64,000 nucleotides of DNA. Origin: Flavimobilis rhizosphaerae. GTDB lineage: Bacteria; Actinomycetota; Actinomycetes; Actinomycetales; Cellulomonadaceae. The position numbers and the translations under genes were made by a program. The notes under the pieces are model-generated. The model searched no databases. It was given only the letters and a program-made list of their open reading frames with translations, and was not told where the DNA came from. Positions 42,661 through 51,328 of the stretch are shown in pieces (within the stretch, counting starts at the first letter, position 1; every line of letters begins with the position of its first letter). Location: contig NZ_JACZDF010000007.1 of the NCBI RefSeq assembly GCF_014852685.1, positions 1-64,000 of the forward strand, read 5' to 3'.

Positions 42661-43923
42661 GTGCCCCTCGACCCTGCGATCCCCGGTTACGACGTCTGTG
42701 ACGTCGAACGTCTCGCGGCCGAACCGCCAAAGTCGAAGGCGCGGACGCCGTTCGAGCGTGACCGCGCTCGGCTCGTGCACTCCTCGGCGCTGCGCCGGCT
42801 CGGCGCCAAGACCCAGGTGCTCGGACCGTCGAGCGACGACTTCATCAGGACGCGCCTCACGCACACGCTCGAGGTCGCTCAGGTGGGCCGCGAGCTCGGC
42901 AAGCAGCTCGGCTGCGACCCGGACGTCGTCGACTCGGCGTGCCTTGCGCACGATCTCGGACACCCGCCCTTTGGGCACAACGGTGAGCGCGAGCTCGCCG
43001 AGGTCGCCAAGGACATCGGAGGGTTCGAGGGCAACGCCCAGACGCTCCGGCTCCTCACCCGGCTCGAGCCCAAGACGTTCGACACCGACGGACGCCCGGT
43101 CGGTCTCAACCTCACGCGCGCGAGCCTCGACGCCTCGGTGAAGTATCCGTGGCGGCTCTGGGAAGGGCCGCAGGGCCGGCTCACCCACAAGTTCGGTGTC
43201 TACCCGGACGATCAAGAGGTGTTCGACTGGCTGCGTCAGGGCGCGCCCGACGGCGTCAAGTGCATCGAGGCGCAGGTCATGGACCTCGCCGACGACATCA
43301 GCTATTCAGTGCACGATGTCGAGGACGCGATCGTCGGCGGCAAGCTCGACCTCGCGCTCATGACGCAGGACGCCGAGCGCAGCCGGGTCATCGATGCCGT
43401 CACCACGTGGTACGGCGACCGGTTCACCCCCGACGAGCTTGATGCCGCCATGGCGCGGCTCGCGAACGACGGTCTGTGGCCGATGGGCTTCGATGGTTCG
43501 CGGCGTTCGCTCGCGCGCCTCAAGGACTCGACGAGCCAGCTCATCGGCAGGTTCTGCGGGGCTGCGCACGACGCGACCCGCGCCCGCTACGGCGAGGGGC
43601 CGCTCACGCGCTATGCGGCGAGCCTCGTCGTACCTGACCAGACCGCCGCCGAGATTCAGGTCCTCAAGGGCGTCGCCGTCGCCTACGTCATGGCACCACG
43701 TGAGTCCGAGCCGCTCTACATGGCGCAGCGGCAGGTGCTCCGGCAGCTCGTCGAGGTGCTCGTCGACCGAGCTCCGACAGCTCTCGAGCACGCGTTCGCG
43801 GCCGACTGGCACGAGGCGGCCGACGACGGCGCGCGACTCCGCGTCATCATCGACCAGGTCGCGTCGCTCACCGACGTCTCGGCGGCGAAATGGCACGCGC
43901 GGCTCGTCGGCCCCGTGTTCTGA
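42661..43923 (+). CDS. dgt: Deoxyguanosinetriphosphate triphosphohydrolase-like protein
   Basis: 420 residues from GTG 42661. HD-domain phosphohydrolase: RTRLTHTLEVAQVGRELG supplies the first His, CLAHDLGHPPFGHNGE is the HD motif, and the distal Asp lies in MDLADDISYSVHDVED. It converts dNTPs to nucleoside and triphosphate. Family members next to dnaG are common in actinobacteria and are annotated as dGTPase-like; exact nucleotide preference cannot be read from sequence. Confidence 0.93.
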   Translation: MPLDPAIPGYDVCDVERLAAEPPKSKARTPFERDRARLVHSSALRRLGAKTQVLGPSSDDFIRTRLTHTLEVAQVGRELGKQLGCDPDVVDSACLAHDLGHPPFGHNGERELAEVAKDIGGFEGNAQTLRLLTRLEPKTFDTDGRPVGLNLTRASLDASVKYPWRLWEGPQGRLTHKFGVYPDDQEVFDWLRQGAPDGVKCIEAQVMDLADDISYSVHDVEDAIVGGKLDLALMTQDAERSRVIDAVTTWYGDRFTPDELDAAMARLANDGLWPMGFDGSRRSLARLKDSTSQLIGRFCGAAHDATRARYGEGPLTRYAASLVVPDQTAAEIQVLKGVAVAYVMAPRESEPLYMAQRQVLRQLVEVLVDRAPTALEHAFAADWHEAADDGARLRVIIDQVASLTDVSAAKWHARLVGPVF

Positions 43924-44072
43924 CGCGCCGGCGGCCGCGGGACGCGGGCGTTGAGAGAGCACTCGTTCGCGTCTTGCGCGGTGGTGGGAACCTGTGGACG
44001 ACGTGCATGAGCGGCCGCCTGTGGGCACCTCGTCGTGCGCCCACCGGGGCGGAACCGCCGTACGCGGCCGAC

Positions 44073-44078
44073 TAGACT
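44073..44078 (+). promoter_or_regulatory. -10 box of dnaG, leaderless
   Basis: TAGACT lies 6 nt before GTG 44085, the same geometry as in front of dgt. Confidence 0.55.
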
Positions 44079-44084
44079 CGCCAC

Positions 44085-46025
44085 GTGGCCGGGTTGATCA
44101 AGCGGGAGGACGTCGACGCCGTCCGCGAGCGCGCACGCATCGAGGAGATCGTCGGCTCCTACGTGACGCTCAAGCCTGCGGGCGTCGGGTCACAGAAGGG
44201 GCTGTGCCCCTTCCACGACGAGCGCACCCCGTCGTTCCACGTCCGCCCTCAGGTCGGTCGATGGCACTGCTTCGGCTGCGGCGAGGGCGGCGACGTCATC
44301 AGCTTCGTCCAGAAGATCGACGGCCTCGGCTTCACCGAGGCCGTCGAGTACCTCGCAGGCCGTGCCGGCATCACGCTGCGCTACGAGGAGGGCGGCGGCC
44401 AGCGTCGCGGCGAAGAACCGGGGCGCCGCCAGCGGCTCGTCGAGGCGAACCGCACCGCCGCGCAGTTCTTCGCCGAGCAGCTCTTCACCCCGGGCGCCGC
44501 ACCGGCCCGCGAGTTCCTCGCGCAGCGGTCCTTCGACCGGGCCGTCGCCGAGCAGTTCGGCGTCGGCTTCGCTCCCGCGGGCTGGAGCTCGCTCCTCACC
44601 CACCTGCGCGGGCGCGGCTTCACCGAGGCGGAGCTCCTCGCTGCGGGACTCGTCTCCCAGGGCACCCGCGGCGTCTACGACCGTTTCCGTGGGCGGCTCA
44701 TCTGGCCGATCCGTGACGTCACCGGCGAGGTCATCGGCTTCGGTGCCCGCAAGCTCCTCGAGGAAGACCAGGGACCCAAGTACCTCAACACCCCGGAGAC
44801 CGTCCTCTACAAGAAGTCACAGGTGCTCTACGGGCTCGACCTCGCCAAGCGTGAGATCGCGCGGACCAAGCGCGTCGTCGTCGTCGAGGGCTACACGGAC
44901 GTCATGGCGGCCCACCTCTCGGGCGTCGGGCAGGCGATCGCGACGTGTGGCACGGCGTTCGGCAGCGACCACGTGCGTGTCGTACGGAGACTCGTCGGCG
45001 ACACGTCCTCGGGCGCCGGGGTCCAGCTCGCGGGAGGCGGTTCGACGGGCGGCGAGATCATCTTCACGTTCGACGGCGACGCTGCCGGGCAGAAGGCCGC
45101 GCTGCGAGCCTTCCACGAGGACCAGCGCTTCTACGCCCAGACGTTCGTCGCGGTCGAACCGCACGGCATGGATCCGTGCGACCTCCGTCTTGCACACGGC
45201 CCTGAGGCGGTGCAGGCGCTCGTCGACGCGCGCGAGCCGCTCTTCGAGTTCGTCGTGCGCTCGACGCTACGGGCCCACGACCTCGCACACGCCGAGGGTC
45301 GGATCGCCGCGCTCCGCGCGTCGGCGCCCGTCGTCGCCGGGATCCGGGACCGCGCCCTGCGCGCGGAGTACGCGCGTCAGCTCGCGGGGTGGCTCGGGAT
45401 GGAGGCCGACGTCGTCCGGCGTGCCGTCCTCGCGGCAGAACGCTCGCTGGGGCAGCCACGGCACGCGGCCGACGACGTCCCGTCGGGCGCAGTCGTCGCC
45501 GACCTCGCACCCGGGGCGGCGGGCGCCGGGTTCACCGTGCCCGACCGGCGGGACCCCGTCGCGCGCCTCGAGCGGCAGGTGCTCGAGGCTGTGCTCCAGC
45601 ACCCCGGGGAGACGCCCGACGTCTTCGACGACCTCGGCTCCGACGCGTTCTCCGTGCCGGCGTGGCGGGCCGTCCACGAGGCGATCCGGGCCGCCGGAGG
45701 GGTGCGTGCCGTCGGGGCCGCCGACCCGGCGCGCTGGGTCGCGGCCGTCGTCGAAGAATCTGCGGGGCCCGTCGCGGGCCTCGTCGGGGAGCTGGCCGTG
45801 TCGCCGCTGCCCGAGGACCGCGAGAGCGCCGTCGGCGACTACGTGCGTGGCGTCGTCCACGCCCTCGTCGACATGCAGGTGACGCGCCGCATCGCGGACC
45901 AGCGCTCGGCGCTCCAGCGCACCGACGCGGAGCGCGACCCCGAGTCCTACCAGCAGATCTTTGCCGAGCTGCTGCGGCTCGAGCAGCAGCGGCGGCTGCT
46001 GCGTGAGGCGTCCGCGGGGCAGTGA
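44085..46025 (+). CDS. dnaG: DNA primase DnaG
   Basis: 646 residues from GTG 44085. The CHC2 zinc finger spans about residues 40-65 (CPFHDERTPSFHV ... HCFGCGEGGDV). The RNA polymerase core includes YDRFRGRLIWPIRD. The TOPRIM motif VVVVEGYTDVMAAH carries the catalytic Glu, and FTFDGDAAG the DxD-type metal site. The C-terminal DnaB-interaction region is complete. It synthesises RNA primers at the replication fork. The dgt-dnaG order followed by a tRNA is typical of actinobacteria. Confidence 0.96.
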   Translation: MAGLIKREDVDAVRERARIEEIVGSYVTLKPAGVGSQKGLCPFHDERTPSFHVRPQVGRWHCFGCGEGGDVISFVQKIDGLGFTEAVEYLAGRAGITLRYEEGGGQRRGEEPGRRQRLVEANRTAAQFFAEQLFTPGAAPAREFLAQRSFDRAVAEQFGVGFAPAGWSSLLTHLRGRGFTEAELLAAGLVSQGTRGVYDRFRGRLIWPIRDVTGEVIGFGARKLLEEDQGPKYLNTPETVLYKKSQVLYGLDLAKREIARTKRVVVVEGYTDVMAAHLSGVGQAIATCGTAFGSDHVRVVRRLVGDTSSGAGVQLAGGGSTGGEIIFTFDGDAAGQKAALRAFHEDQRFYAQTFVAVEPHGMDPCDLRLAHGPEAVQALVDAREPLFEFVVRSTLRAHDLAHAEGRIAALRASAPVVAGIRDRALRAEYARQLAGWLGMEADVVRRAVLAAERSLGQPRHAADDVPSGAVVADLAPGAAGAGFTVPDRRDPVARLERQVLEAVLQHPGETPDVFDDLGSDAFSVPAWRAVHEAIRAAGGVRAVGAADPARWVAAVVEESAGPVAGLVGELAVSPLPEDRESAVGDYVRGVVHALVDMQVTRRIADQRSALQRTDAERDPESYQQIFAELLRLEQQRRLLREASAGQ

Positions 46026-46089
46026 GGCTCCGGGCCCGGGTGGCAGGGCCCGCCTGAGCGCGTGGTCGCCACCCGGGGGGTGGGCGCTG

Positions 46090-46166
46090 TGGTGAGGCAT
46101 CTGGGGCTTGAACCCAGGACCGACGGATTATGAGTCCGCTGCTCTGACCGACTGAGCTAATGCCTC
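46090..46166 (-). tRNA. tRNA with CAU anticodon (elongator Met or Ile2)
   Basis: Minus-strand cloverleaf. The acceptor stem GAGGCAT/ATGCCTC is perfect (46160-46166 with 46094-46100). The D-stem is GCTC/GAGC, the anticodon stem GCGGA/TCCGT has loop CTCATAA and the T-stem is CTGGG/CCCAG. Discriminator A and an encoded CCA (46090-46092) are present. The C1-A72 mismatch of initiator tRNA is absent, so it is either elongator tRNA-Met or the tRNA-Ile2 whose C34 is modified by TilS. Sequence alone does not settle which. Confidence 0.93.
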
Positions 46167-46278
46167 TGGGGGTCGTGCGACCCCGGAACAATCTACCGCC
46201 CCGCGCGAGGTGCCCCTGCCGCACCAAGAATCCGCGTCGATGGCATCTGCCGTCGACCGTCTACGCGGATTCTTCTGA

Positions 46279-46325
46279 GAGCGGGAGCCGGGAGCGGGGA
46301 GCGGACGCCGGGAGCGGGAGCCGGG
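46279..46325. repeat. GGGAGC-type short tandem repeats
   Basis: Imperfect copies of GCGGGAGCCGG and GGGAGCGG repeat between the tRNA and the convergent end of the MFS gene. The function is unknown; it could be a degenerate terminator region. Confidence 0.5.
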
Positions 46326-46328
46326 GCG

Positions 46329-47561
46329 TTAGGCCGCGAGCCCGGTCGGCCACGTCCGACGCTCCCACGCGATCGACGCGCCGAGCAGCGCGAGGCCGAG
46401 CGTCGCGAGCACGACCCCGACCCAGGCGGGCGCGAGGTAGCCAAAGCCCGCGGCGATGACGGCTCCGCCGAGCGCCGCGCCGAGGGAGTTGCCGACGTTG
46501 AACGCGGCGTGGTTCGTCGCGGCGCCGAGCAGCGCAGCGTCGCCTGCCGCGCCGATGAGCCGTGACTGCACGGCCGGCAGCAGGAGGCTCGACGTGAAGC
46601 CGAGGACGCACGTCGTGACGAAGAGCCCGACGGGGGAGCCGCCGGCGATCGCTAGGAGCGCGAGGGCGGCGATGTACGCGCCGAAACCCACGACTGCCGC
46701 GCGGTCGCGTGCCCGGTCCGCGTAGCGACCGCCGACGAGGTTACCGACGGTCATGCCGACGCCGACGGCCGCGAGGAGCCAGGGGACGGCGCTCTCGGTG
46801 AGCCCGGAACGCCGGGTCGCGGTCTCGGCGATGTAGGAGTAGACGGCGAAGAACCCGCCGAAGCCGATGCAGGCGACCGCGATCATGAGCCACAGCGGTC
46901 CGCGGCGAAAGGCCGCGAGCTCGGTCCGCGGGTCGCGTCCTGGGTCGCCCGGGACGTGCGGCACGGTGAGGAGCACGGCGACGAACGCGACGGCGAAGAT
47001 GCCCGCGACCGCGAGGTACGCCGTCTGCCATCCGGAGGTCTGCGCGAGCCACGTCACGGCGGGCACCCCGACGATGTTTGCGACCGTGAGCCCCGAGAGA
47101 GCGAGCGCGATGCCCTGACCCTGCTTGCCGGGGCCCATGAGGCGAGCGGCGAGCAGCGAGGCGACTCCGAAGTACGCGCCGTGGGGGAGCCCGGCGACGA
47201 AGCGGGCGACGAGCGTCGTCGTGAACGTCGGCATGAGCGCCGACGCGGCGGTGCCGAGAACGAACGCCGCGAGCAGCCACAGCGTGAGGCGTGTGTGCGA
47301 GGCGCGTGCGGCGAGCGCCGCGAGCGTCGGGGCACCGACGACGACGCCGAGGGCGTACGCGCTGATGAGCTGACCCGCGTGGGCGATCGCGACCTCCGGG
47401 TCGGTCGCGAAGCCGGGGACGAGGTCGGCGGCGATCTGCGGGAGCATGCCCATCGACGCGAACTCGGAGCAGCCGATGCCGAAGCCGCCGAGGGCGAGCG
47501 CGAGGAGAGCGAGCGTTCGACGGGCGGAGGAGAGTGGGGTGGGGGAGTTCTCGGTGGGCAC
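46329..47561 (-). CDS. MFS transporter, AraJ/drug-proton antiporter-1 type
   Basis: 410 residues, twelve predicted helices. It begins LALLALALGGFGIGCSEFASMG, a variant of the GTTEF motif used by AraJ/Cml/YdhP exporters. The loop motif ASHTRLTLW and the VARFVAGLPHGAYFGVA helix fit the DHA1 subfamily, which extrudes sugars, purine ribosides or drugs. The substrate is unknown. It is transcribed alone, divergent from the small protein gene at 47683. Confidence 0.88.
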   Translation of the reverse strand: MPTENSPTPLSSARRTLALLALALGGFGIGCSEFASMGMLPQIAADLVPGFATDPEVAIAHAGQLISAYALGVVVGAPTLAALAARASHTRLTLWLLAAFVLGTAASALMPTFTTTLVARFVAGLPHGAYFGVASLLAARLMGPGKQGQGIALALSGLTVANIVGVPAVTWLAQTSGWQTAYLAVAGIFAVAFVAVLLTVPHVPGDPGRDPRTELAAFRRGPLWLMIAVACIGFGGFFAVYSYIAETATRRSGLTESAVPWLLAAVGVGMTVGNLVGGRYADRARDRAAVVGFGAYIAALALLAIAGGSPVGLFVTTCVLGFTSSLLLPAVQSRLIGAAGDAALLGAATNHAAFNVGNSLGAALGGAVIAAGFGYLAPAWVGVVLATLGLALLGASIAWERRTWPTGLAA

Positions 47562-47670
47562 GGCGGACCTTCGGACGACGGGGCGGGGCGCCGACGTCGT
47601 CGTGCGGCCGCGGTCATCCTACGACGCGCTGTGAACGTTCACGCGACCGTGTCGGACACCGACGGCGGGC

Positions 47671-47676
47671 TACCGT
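47671..47676 (+). promoter_or_regulatory. -10 box, leaderless
   Basis: TACCGT lies 6 nt before ATG 47683, again without a ribosome site. Confidence 0.5.
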
Positions 47677-47682
47677 GGACCC

Positions 47683-48240
47683 ATGGCGCTCTTCCGCAGA
47701 CCCGTCCCCGCCGTCCAGGCCGACCTTGCCCTCCGCGCCGTCGGCGAGAAGGCCGTCGCCGGGACGCGCGTCGAGATCCTGCCCGACGGCGTCGCGCCGC
47801 GCGACGACGTGCGCATCGCCGACCTGCCCGAGCGGTGGGCGCTCGCGACCGCTCACCACGTCGTCGTCGAACGGGACGGAGATCCTCTCGTACGCCGCTG
47901 GTGCGACGTCGATCACGCCGCCGTCGACGCGCAGATCAACGTGCTGTCGATCCGCTGGGCCGACGGCACACCGCCGACCCGCCTCCACCTCGTCGACCGC
48001 ACGCCCCAGGCGTTCGCTCGCACGCTGCGCGAACGTGTCGTCGCGAGCGTCGTCCACCGCGAGAGCGCCGACCTGCCGGGAGGTGGCACCGTTCGCGTCG
48101 CGGTCCGCCGCGACGAGCATGACGAGTTGTTCTCCGAGGTGCTGGGTGACGGCTATGTCGACCTTGATGACCCTGCGACGAGGGCTGTGGTGCAGGCCAC
48201 GGAGGCGCGGGTGCGGAGCGCGGTCGGACTACCGCTGTAA
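47683..48240 (+). CDS. Conserved-looking protein of unknown function beside tRNA-Asn
   Basis: 185 residues. No signal peptide or membrane segment. Acidic/basic alternation with a central INVLSIRWADGTPPTRLHLVDRTPQAFARTLRERV stretch (cited by its two halves INVLSIRWADGTPPTRLHLV and DRTPQAFARTLRERV) suggests a compact alpha/beta fold. High-GC codon use like the housekeeping genes indicates it belongs to the core chromosome, not the island that follows. I do not recognise a family with a known role. Confidence 0.7.
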   Translation: MALFRRPVPAVQADLALRAVGEKAVAGTRVEILPDGVAPRDDVRIADLPERWALATAHHVVVERDGDPLVRRWCDVDHAAVDAQINVLSIRWADGTPPTRLHLVDRTPQAFARTLRERVVASVVHRESADLPGGGTVRVAVRRDEHDELFSEVLGDGYVDLDDPATRAVVQATEARVRSAVGLPL

Positions 48241-48246
48241 CGCTGC

Positions 48247-48252
48247 TATAGT
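48247..48252 (+). promoter_or_regulatory. -10 box of tRNA-Asn
   Basis: TATAGT, a close match to TATAAT, ends 31 bp before the tRNA 5' end. Confidence 0.65.
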
Positions 48253-48283
48253 TCTTCTCGGCCCGCTACGGCAGGCCACGCGA

Positions 48284-48356
<73 letters not shown>

Positions 48357-48362
48357 CGTAAC

Positions 48363-48397
48363 GGAGCCTCCGCCCTCACCACGAGGGCGGAGGCTCC
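48363..48397 (+). terminator. tRNA-Asn rho-independent terminator
   Basis: A perfect 15-bp stem (48363-48377/48383-48397) with a 5-nt loop, followed by TCTCGTTT. Confidence 0.92.
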
Positions 48398-48515
48398 TCT
48401 CGTTTGACGTGGCAAAGAAGTTCGACGGCTCGACGCCGATGAGGTCGGCGATCTGCGAGAGATCGTCTACGTCGAACGCCACCCTCCCCGTGAGGCGACG
48501 ACTCCAGTAGGTCTG
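48395..48515 (-). pseudogene. Remnant of an XRE-family helix-turn-helix regulator
   Basis: Read on the minus strand from 48515, the sequence encodes QTYWSRRLTGRVAFDVDDL followed by SQIADLIGVEPSNFFA. This is the recognition helix and third/fourth helices of an XRE repressor of the kind carried by actinophages and plasmids. There is no start codon or N-terminal helix upstream, and the frame continues through the tRNA terminator and into tRNA-Asn before stopping. It is a truncated relic marking the edge of an integrated element. Confidence 0.62.
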
Positions 48516-49018
48516 TGCCGCCGCTGGAGCCTCCGGTTCGTGATGTCGAGGTGGGCTGGGTCCTGGCGGACGACCCCAGGCTGGTGCCGCTGGTCATGGA
48601 GCGGGCGATGCAGGACGACTACGTGTGCCGAGAGCTCACGTGCGAGCTGCAGGCGTCGTGGCCCAACTCTTCGCTGCTTGCGGCGGCAGCGCTCGGTGCG
48701 GAGTGGGCGCGTGGGCACGACGGCGCCGGTCCGATCCCGGCCGACGTCATCCGCGCGTGGGGGCAGGAGATCGCCTGGGCCCACGCAGACGCCGGCGTTC
48801 AGGGGAGTCTGCTGCGCTCGATCTGCCAGGACGTGACTGAAGGCCTGCCACCGGAGCAGATGGGTGCAGCCATCCGCGAGGGTGCGGCGCTCGCGCGGGA
48901 GGTCGGCCTGCCGGCCGAGCGCGCTGACCTGGCTCTGGAGAGGTTCGAGCTGTCCCCGGACGAGGAGTGGATGTTCGAGCGGTGGGGTGACCCCAAGGAC
49001 GCTGGTATGGCCCTGTGA
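48515..49018 (+). CDS. Protein of unknown function at the island edge
   Basis: 167 residues from GTG 48515; no ribosome site is visible, so the start is uncertain and the gene may be a fusion with flanking sequence. The protein is acidic and helical, without signal peptide or membrane segments (VGWVLADDPRLVPLVMERAM, ADVIRAWGQEIAWAHADAGV, LSPDEEWMFERWGDPKDAG). I do not recognise the family. Its start coincides with the breakpoint of the XRE remnant on the opposite strand. Confidence 0.5.
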   Translation: MPPLEPPVRDVEVGWVLADDPRLVPLVMERAMQDDYVCRELTCELQASWPNSSLLAAAALGAEWARGHDGAGPIPADVIRAWGQEIAWAHADAGVQGSLLRSICQDVTEGLPPEQMGAAIREGAALAREVGLPAERADLALERFELSPDEEWMFERWGDPKDAGMAL

Positions 49019-49336
49019 GGTCCGGTGCCCGCGTCGTCATCGGTACGGGCACCGGCGGGTCTGGTCATGTTGGTGATGGCCCCGAAGGGTTCAAGTCGAT
49101 CGCCCGGTGGCAAAGCCCAGGGACCAACCGGGACCGCGTACTGCGCCGCCTGCGGGCTCGAGTGGCCATGTCAATCAGCACTCCGGCTTGAACGCGCACG
49201 GGACGAGCTCCAACCGTCACGAAACGCTCATCGTCCCAATATGAGAAACGCGAAAACACATCCTCTTGACCGCATGTGTGCATCGTCGGTAGGTTCCAGT
49301 CACCATCAGGGAGCTCTCCAAAGGGGCAAGCGAGTC
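49019..49336 (+). other. Spacer with protease promoter
   Basis: 318 bp without a gene. Composition shifts to lower GC from about 49140. A good promoter is present: -35 TTGACC (49266-49271), 18-nt spacer, -10 TAGGTT (49290-49295), placing the transcript start near 49302. AAGGGGC at 49321 is the likely ribosome site of the protease gene. Confidence 0.6.
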
Positions 49337-50665
49337 ATGGGCAGTATGCAGCGAAGGCGGCGTACACCTCGGGTCGCACGGATCATTGCGGCTGTTGCCG
49401 CGACTCTTGCGGTGGTATCGAGCGGGCTAGGGGTCCCCGCCTCCGCCGCTGACTCCAGAGACCCGGACACCTCACATCAGGTGATACTGCGGAACCAGGA
49501 TCACCTGATCCGGGTCACCGACGAGATCGATAGAGTCACTGATCGGTACGGCACGGGAACAGCGGCCCCGATCGACGGAGCTGAGAGCCGGTTCACCGCA
49601 GTTGTCATCGACCCGGTCGAGAACCTCATCGATCTCTACTGGAGCGGAGACATTCCGCCGACCGTTCAGGAGATCCTCTCGCGCTACCCGGAGGTGCATG
49701 TCAGGACGCACCGAACCCGCTACTCGCTCAACGAGCTGACCGCCGCTCAGCTGCGCGTAGTCGCCGCAGCAGAGGCTGGCGCGCTCGCGACGTCCGGGAT
49801 TGACGTCCGCGTCGTCGCCGCAGCCTCAACCTGGGACGGGCTGGAGGTCGTAGTTGCCTCGAGGGCCGATGCGCGCGCTGTGGGGACCGGGGACCAGGAA
49901 TCAGCCCGAACACTCAGCGAAGTCTCAGGTGTGCAGGTAGCCATCAACGCGTCTCAATCAGCAGTGCCGGTCTCCGCTGCGTCGAGGCAGGCCGACGTTA
50001 GCCCGTGGTACGGCGGCGCCGCGATCCACTTGTCGGACGCGGTGTGCACCTCTGGATTCGGGGTGACCAAAGACAGCACAAAAGAAAAGTACATCATCAC
50101 TGCACAGCACTGTCTACCAGCAGGGAGTTCGGGAACGGTCAAGACTCCAACTGGGGCGACGCTGGGAAGTTGGAGCAGCTCGCCCGCCCGCAACGCCCCG
50201 AGCCTTGACGCGACCATGGTCCGTCCGGCGTCACAGTCAGTGTCAAATCGCATCTACACCGGGGCCTATAACAGTTCGACGTCTGGCGCACTCGCTGGTG
50301 CGGCAACAACTGTGCTCGGCTCCTACGTCTGCACGAGCGGTGCAAAGTCAGGCGAGCATTGTCTCCTAAAGGTCACGGGGAAGAACGTCTACGCACTCTC
50401 CCCCATGGGCGTGACCTTTGGAACGCATGCGGTGGCCTCAACTCAGGTTGCAGGCGTCGCAGCCGCGGCTCAAGGTGACAGCGGAGGGCCTGTCTATCGT
50501 TCGATGTCAGGGGAGAAGTATGGTGTTGGAATCATCAACTCAATCTCCGGCTTGTACAGCTGTTCCGGGTCATGGTTGAAGGGTGGCACTGGAAACTGCG
50601 GATCGAGCGTGATCTTCGCCAGTCTCCCCACGATCCTCAAGCACTTCAGTGTGAGACTGGGATAG
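49337..50665 (+). CDS. Secreted trypsin-like serine protease with N-terminal pro-domain-like region
   Basis: 442 residues from ATG 49337 (49346 is an alternative). A Tat/Sec-like signal peptide (MQRRRRTPRVARIIAAVAAT ... ASA) is followed by a domain of about 170 residues and then an S1-type protease domain. The triad is His in ITAQHCLP, Asp in SLDATMV and Ser in QGDSGGPVY, all intact. Cys pairs (VCTSG, QHC, YVCTSG, EHCLL, YSCSGS) suggest disulphides. The N-terminal domain resembles the lipoprotein encoded 38 bp downstream, so it may be a cleavable pro-region. Lower-GC codon use than the surrounding chromosome fits horizontal origin. Confidence 0.85.
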   Translation: MGSMQRRRRTPRVARIIAAVAATLAVVSSGLGVPASAADSRDPDTSHQVILRNQDHLIRVTDEIDRVTDRYGTGTAAPIDGAESRFTAVVIDPVENLIDLYWSGDIPPTVQEILSRYPEVHVRTHRTRYSLNELTAAQLRVVAAAEAGALATSGIDVRVVAAASTWDGLEVVVASRADARAVGTGDQESARTLSEVSGVQVAINASQSAVPVSAASRQADVSPWYGGAAIHLSDAVCTSGFGVTKDSTKEKYIITAQHCLPAGSSGTVKTPTGATLGSWSSSPARNAPSLDATMVRPASQSVSNRIYTGAYNSSTSGALAGAATTVLGSYVCTSGAKSGEHCLLKVTGKNVYALSPMGVTFGTHAVASTQVAGVAAAAQGDSGGPVYRSMSGEKYGVGIINSISGLYSCSGSWLKGGTGNCGSSVIFASLPTILKHFSVRLG

Positions 50666-50703
50666 TGGCCTGCGACATCCGAACCGAACCGAGGTGGTGT
50701 GCA

Positions 50704-51285
50704 ATGCGTAACCGGTGGTCTAGCCGCGCTGTGGCAGCGGTACTCGGGATGCTGCTCGTGCTGTCAGGATGTGCACCCAGTTCGAGCGGCAATGATGATG
50801 ACAACGGGGTTGCCAACTTGGAGCTCGAGAAGGCGCTTGTGGACTTGATCGACCCCGATGACAGGAGTGTGGGCTCTTTTCTCGACGGAGAGGGAAGGGG
50901 ATTCCTGGCCCTCGAACTCGATCGAGGCAAGGTAGTGCTCTGGTGGAAGGGTGCCCCCCCATCTTCGGTGTCCGATGTTCTGGCGCAGCATCCCGACGCT
51001 TCGAGCGAAGTGCGTAGCGCGGTTCACAGCCTAGGTGAGCTGAATGCGGCAGCGCGCGCGGCGACAGAGGCGGTCGAAGGGGCGGCCGGCGTCGCCGAGG
51101 GCGTGAGTGTGTTCAAGGTAGACACGGCAAGGGACGGCTCGTTGATCACGCTTAAGGTGACGCCGCCCGACCTCACAGACGCGCAAGTCGATCGGCTCCG
51201 AAGCCTGGCGCAAGTAGCCACGGATGTTCCCGTGAACATCGAGCCGCTCCCTGCGGACGAGGTCACTGCACCGGCCGCCGGGTAG
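50704..51285 (+). CDS. Lipoprotein related to the N-terminal domain of the upstream protease
   Basis: 193 residues from ATG 50704. Lipobox LSGC. After a short Ser/Asp linker the protein aligns by eye with the protease N-terminal region: FLALELDRGKVVLWWKGAPP against FTAVVIDPVENLIDLYWSGD, SVSDVLAQHPDAS against TVQEILSRYPEVH, and SLGELNAAARAATEA against SLNELTAAQLRVVAA. The two genes form an operon. A free, membrane-tethered copy of a pro-domain could inhibit or chaperone the protease outside the cell; that role is inference. Confidence 0.72.
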   Translation: MRNRWSSRAVAAVLGMLLVLSGCAPSSSGNDDDNGVANLELEKALVDLIDPDDRSVGSFLDGEGRGFLALELDRGKVVLWWKGAPPSSVSDVLAQHPDASSEVRSAVHSLGELNAAARAATEAVEGAAGVAEGVSVFKVDTARDGSLITLKVTPPDLTDAQVDRLRSLAQVATDVPVNIEPLPADEVTAPAAG

Positions 51286-51328
51286 GGTGGATGCTGGCGC
51301 TTCTGCTCGATCGTGACTCCTGACTTGC

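Noticed and set aside
49088-49097. Repeat of the tRNA T-loop sequence GGTTCAAGTC as a possible attachment site
   Set aside because: Only 10 bp match the tRNA-Asn 3' half (48335-48344) and the following bases diverge. T-loop words of this kind recur by chance.
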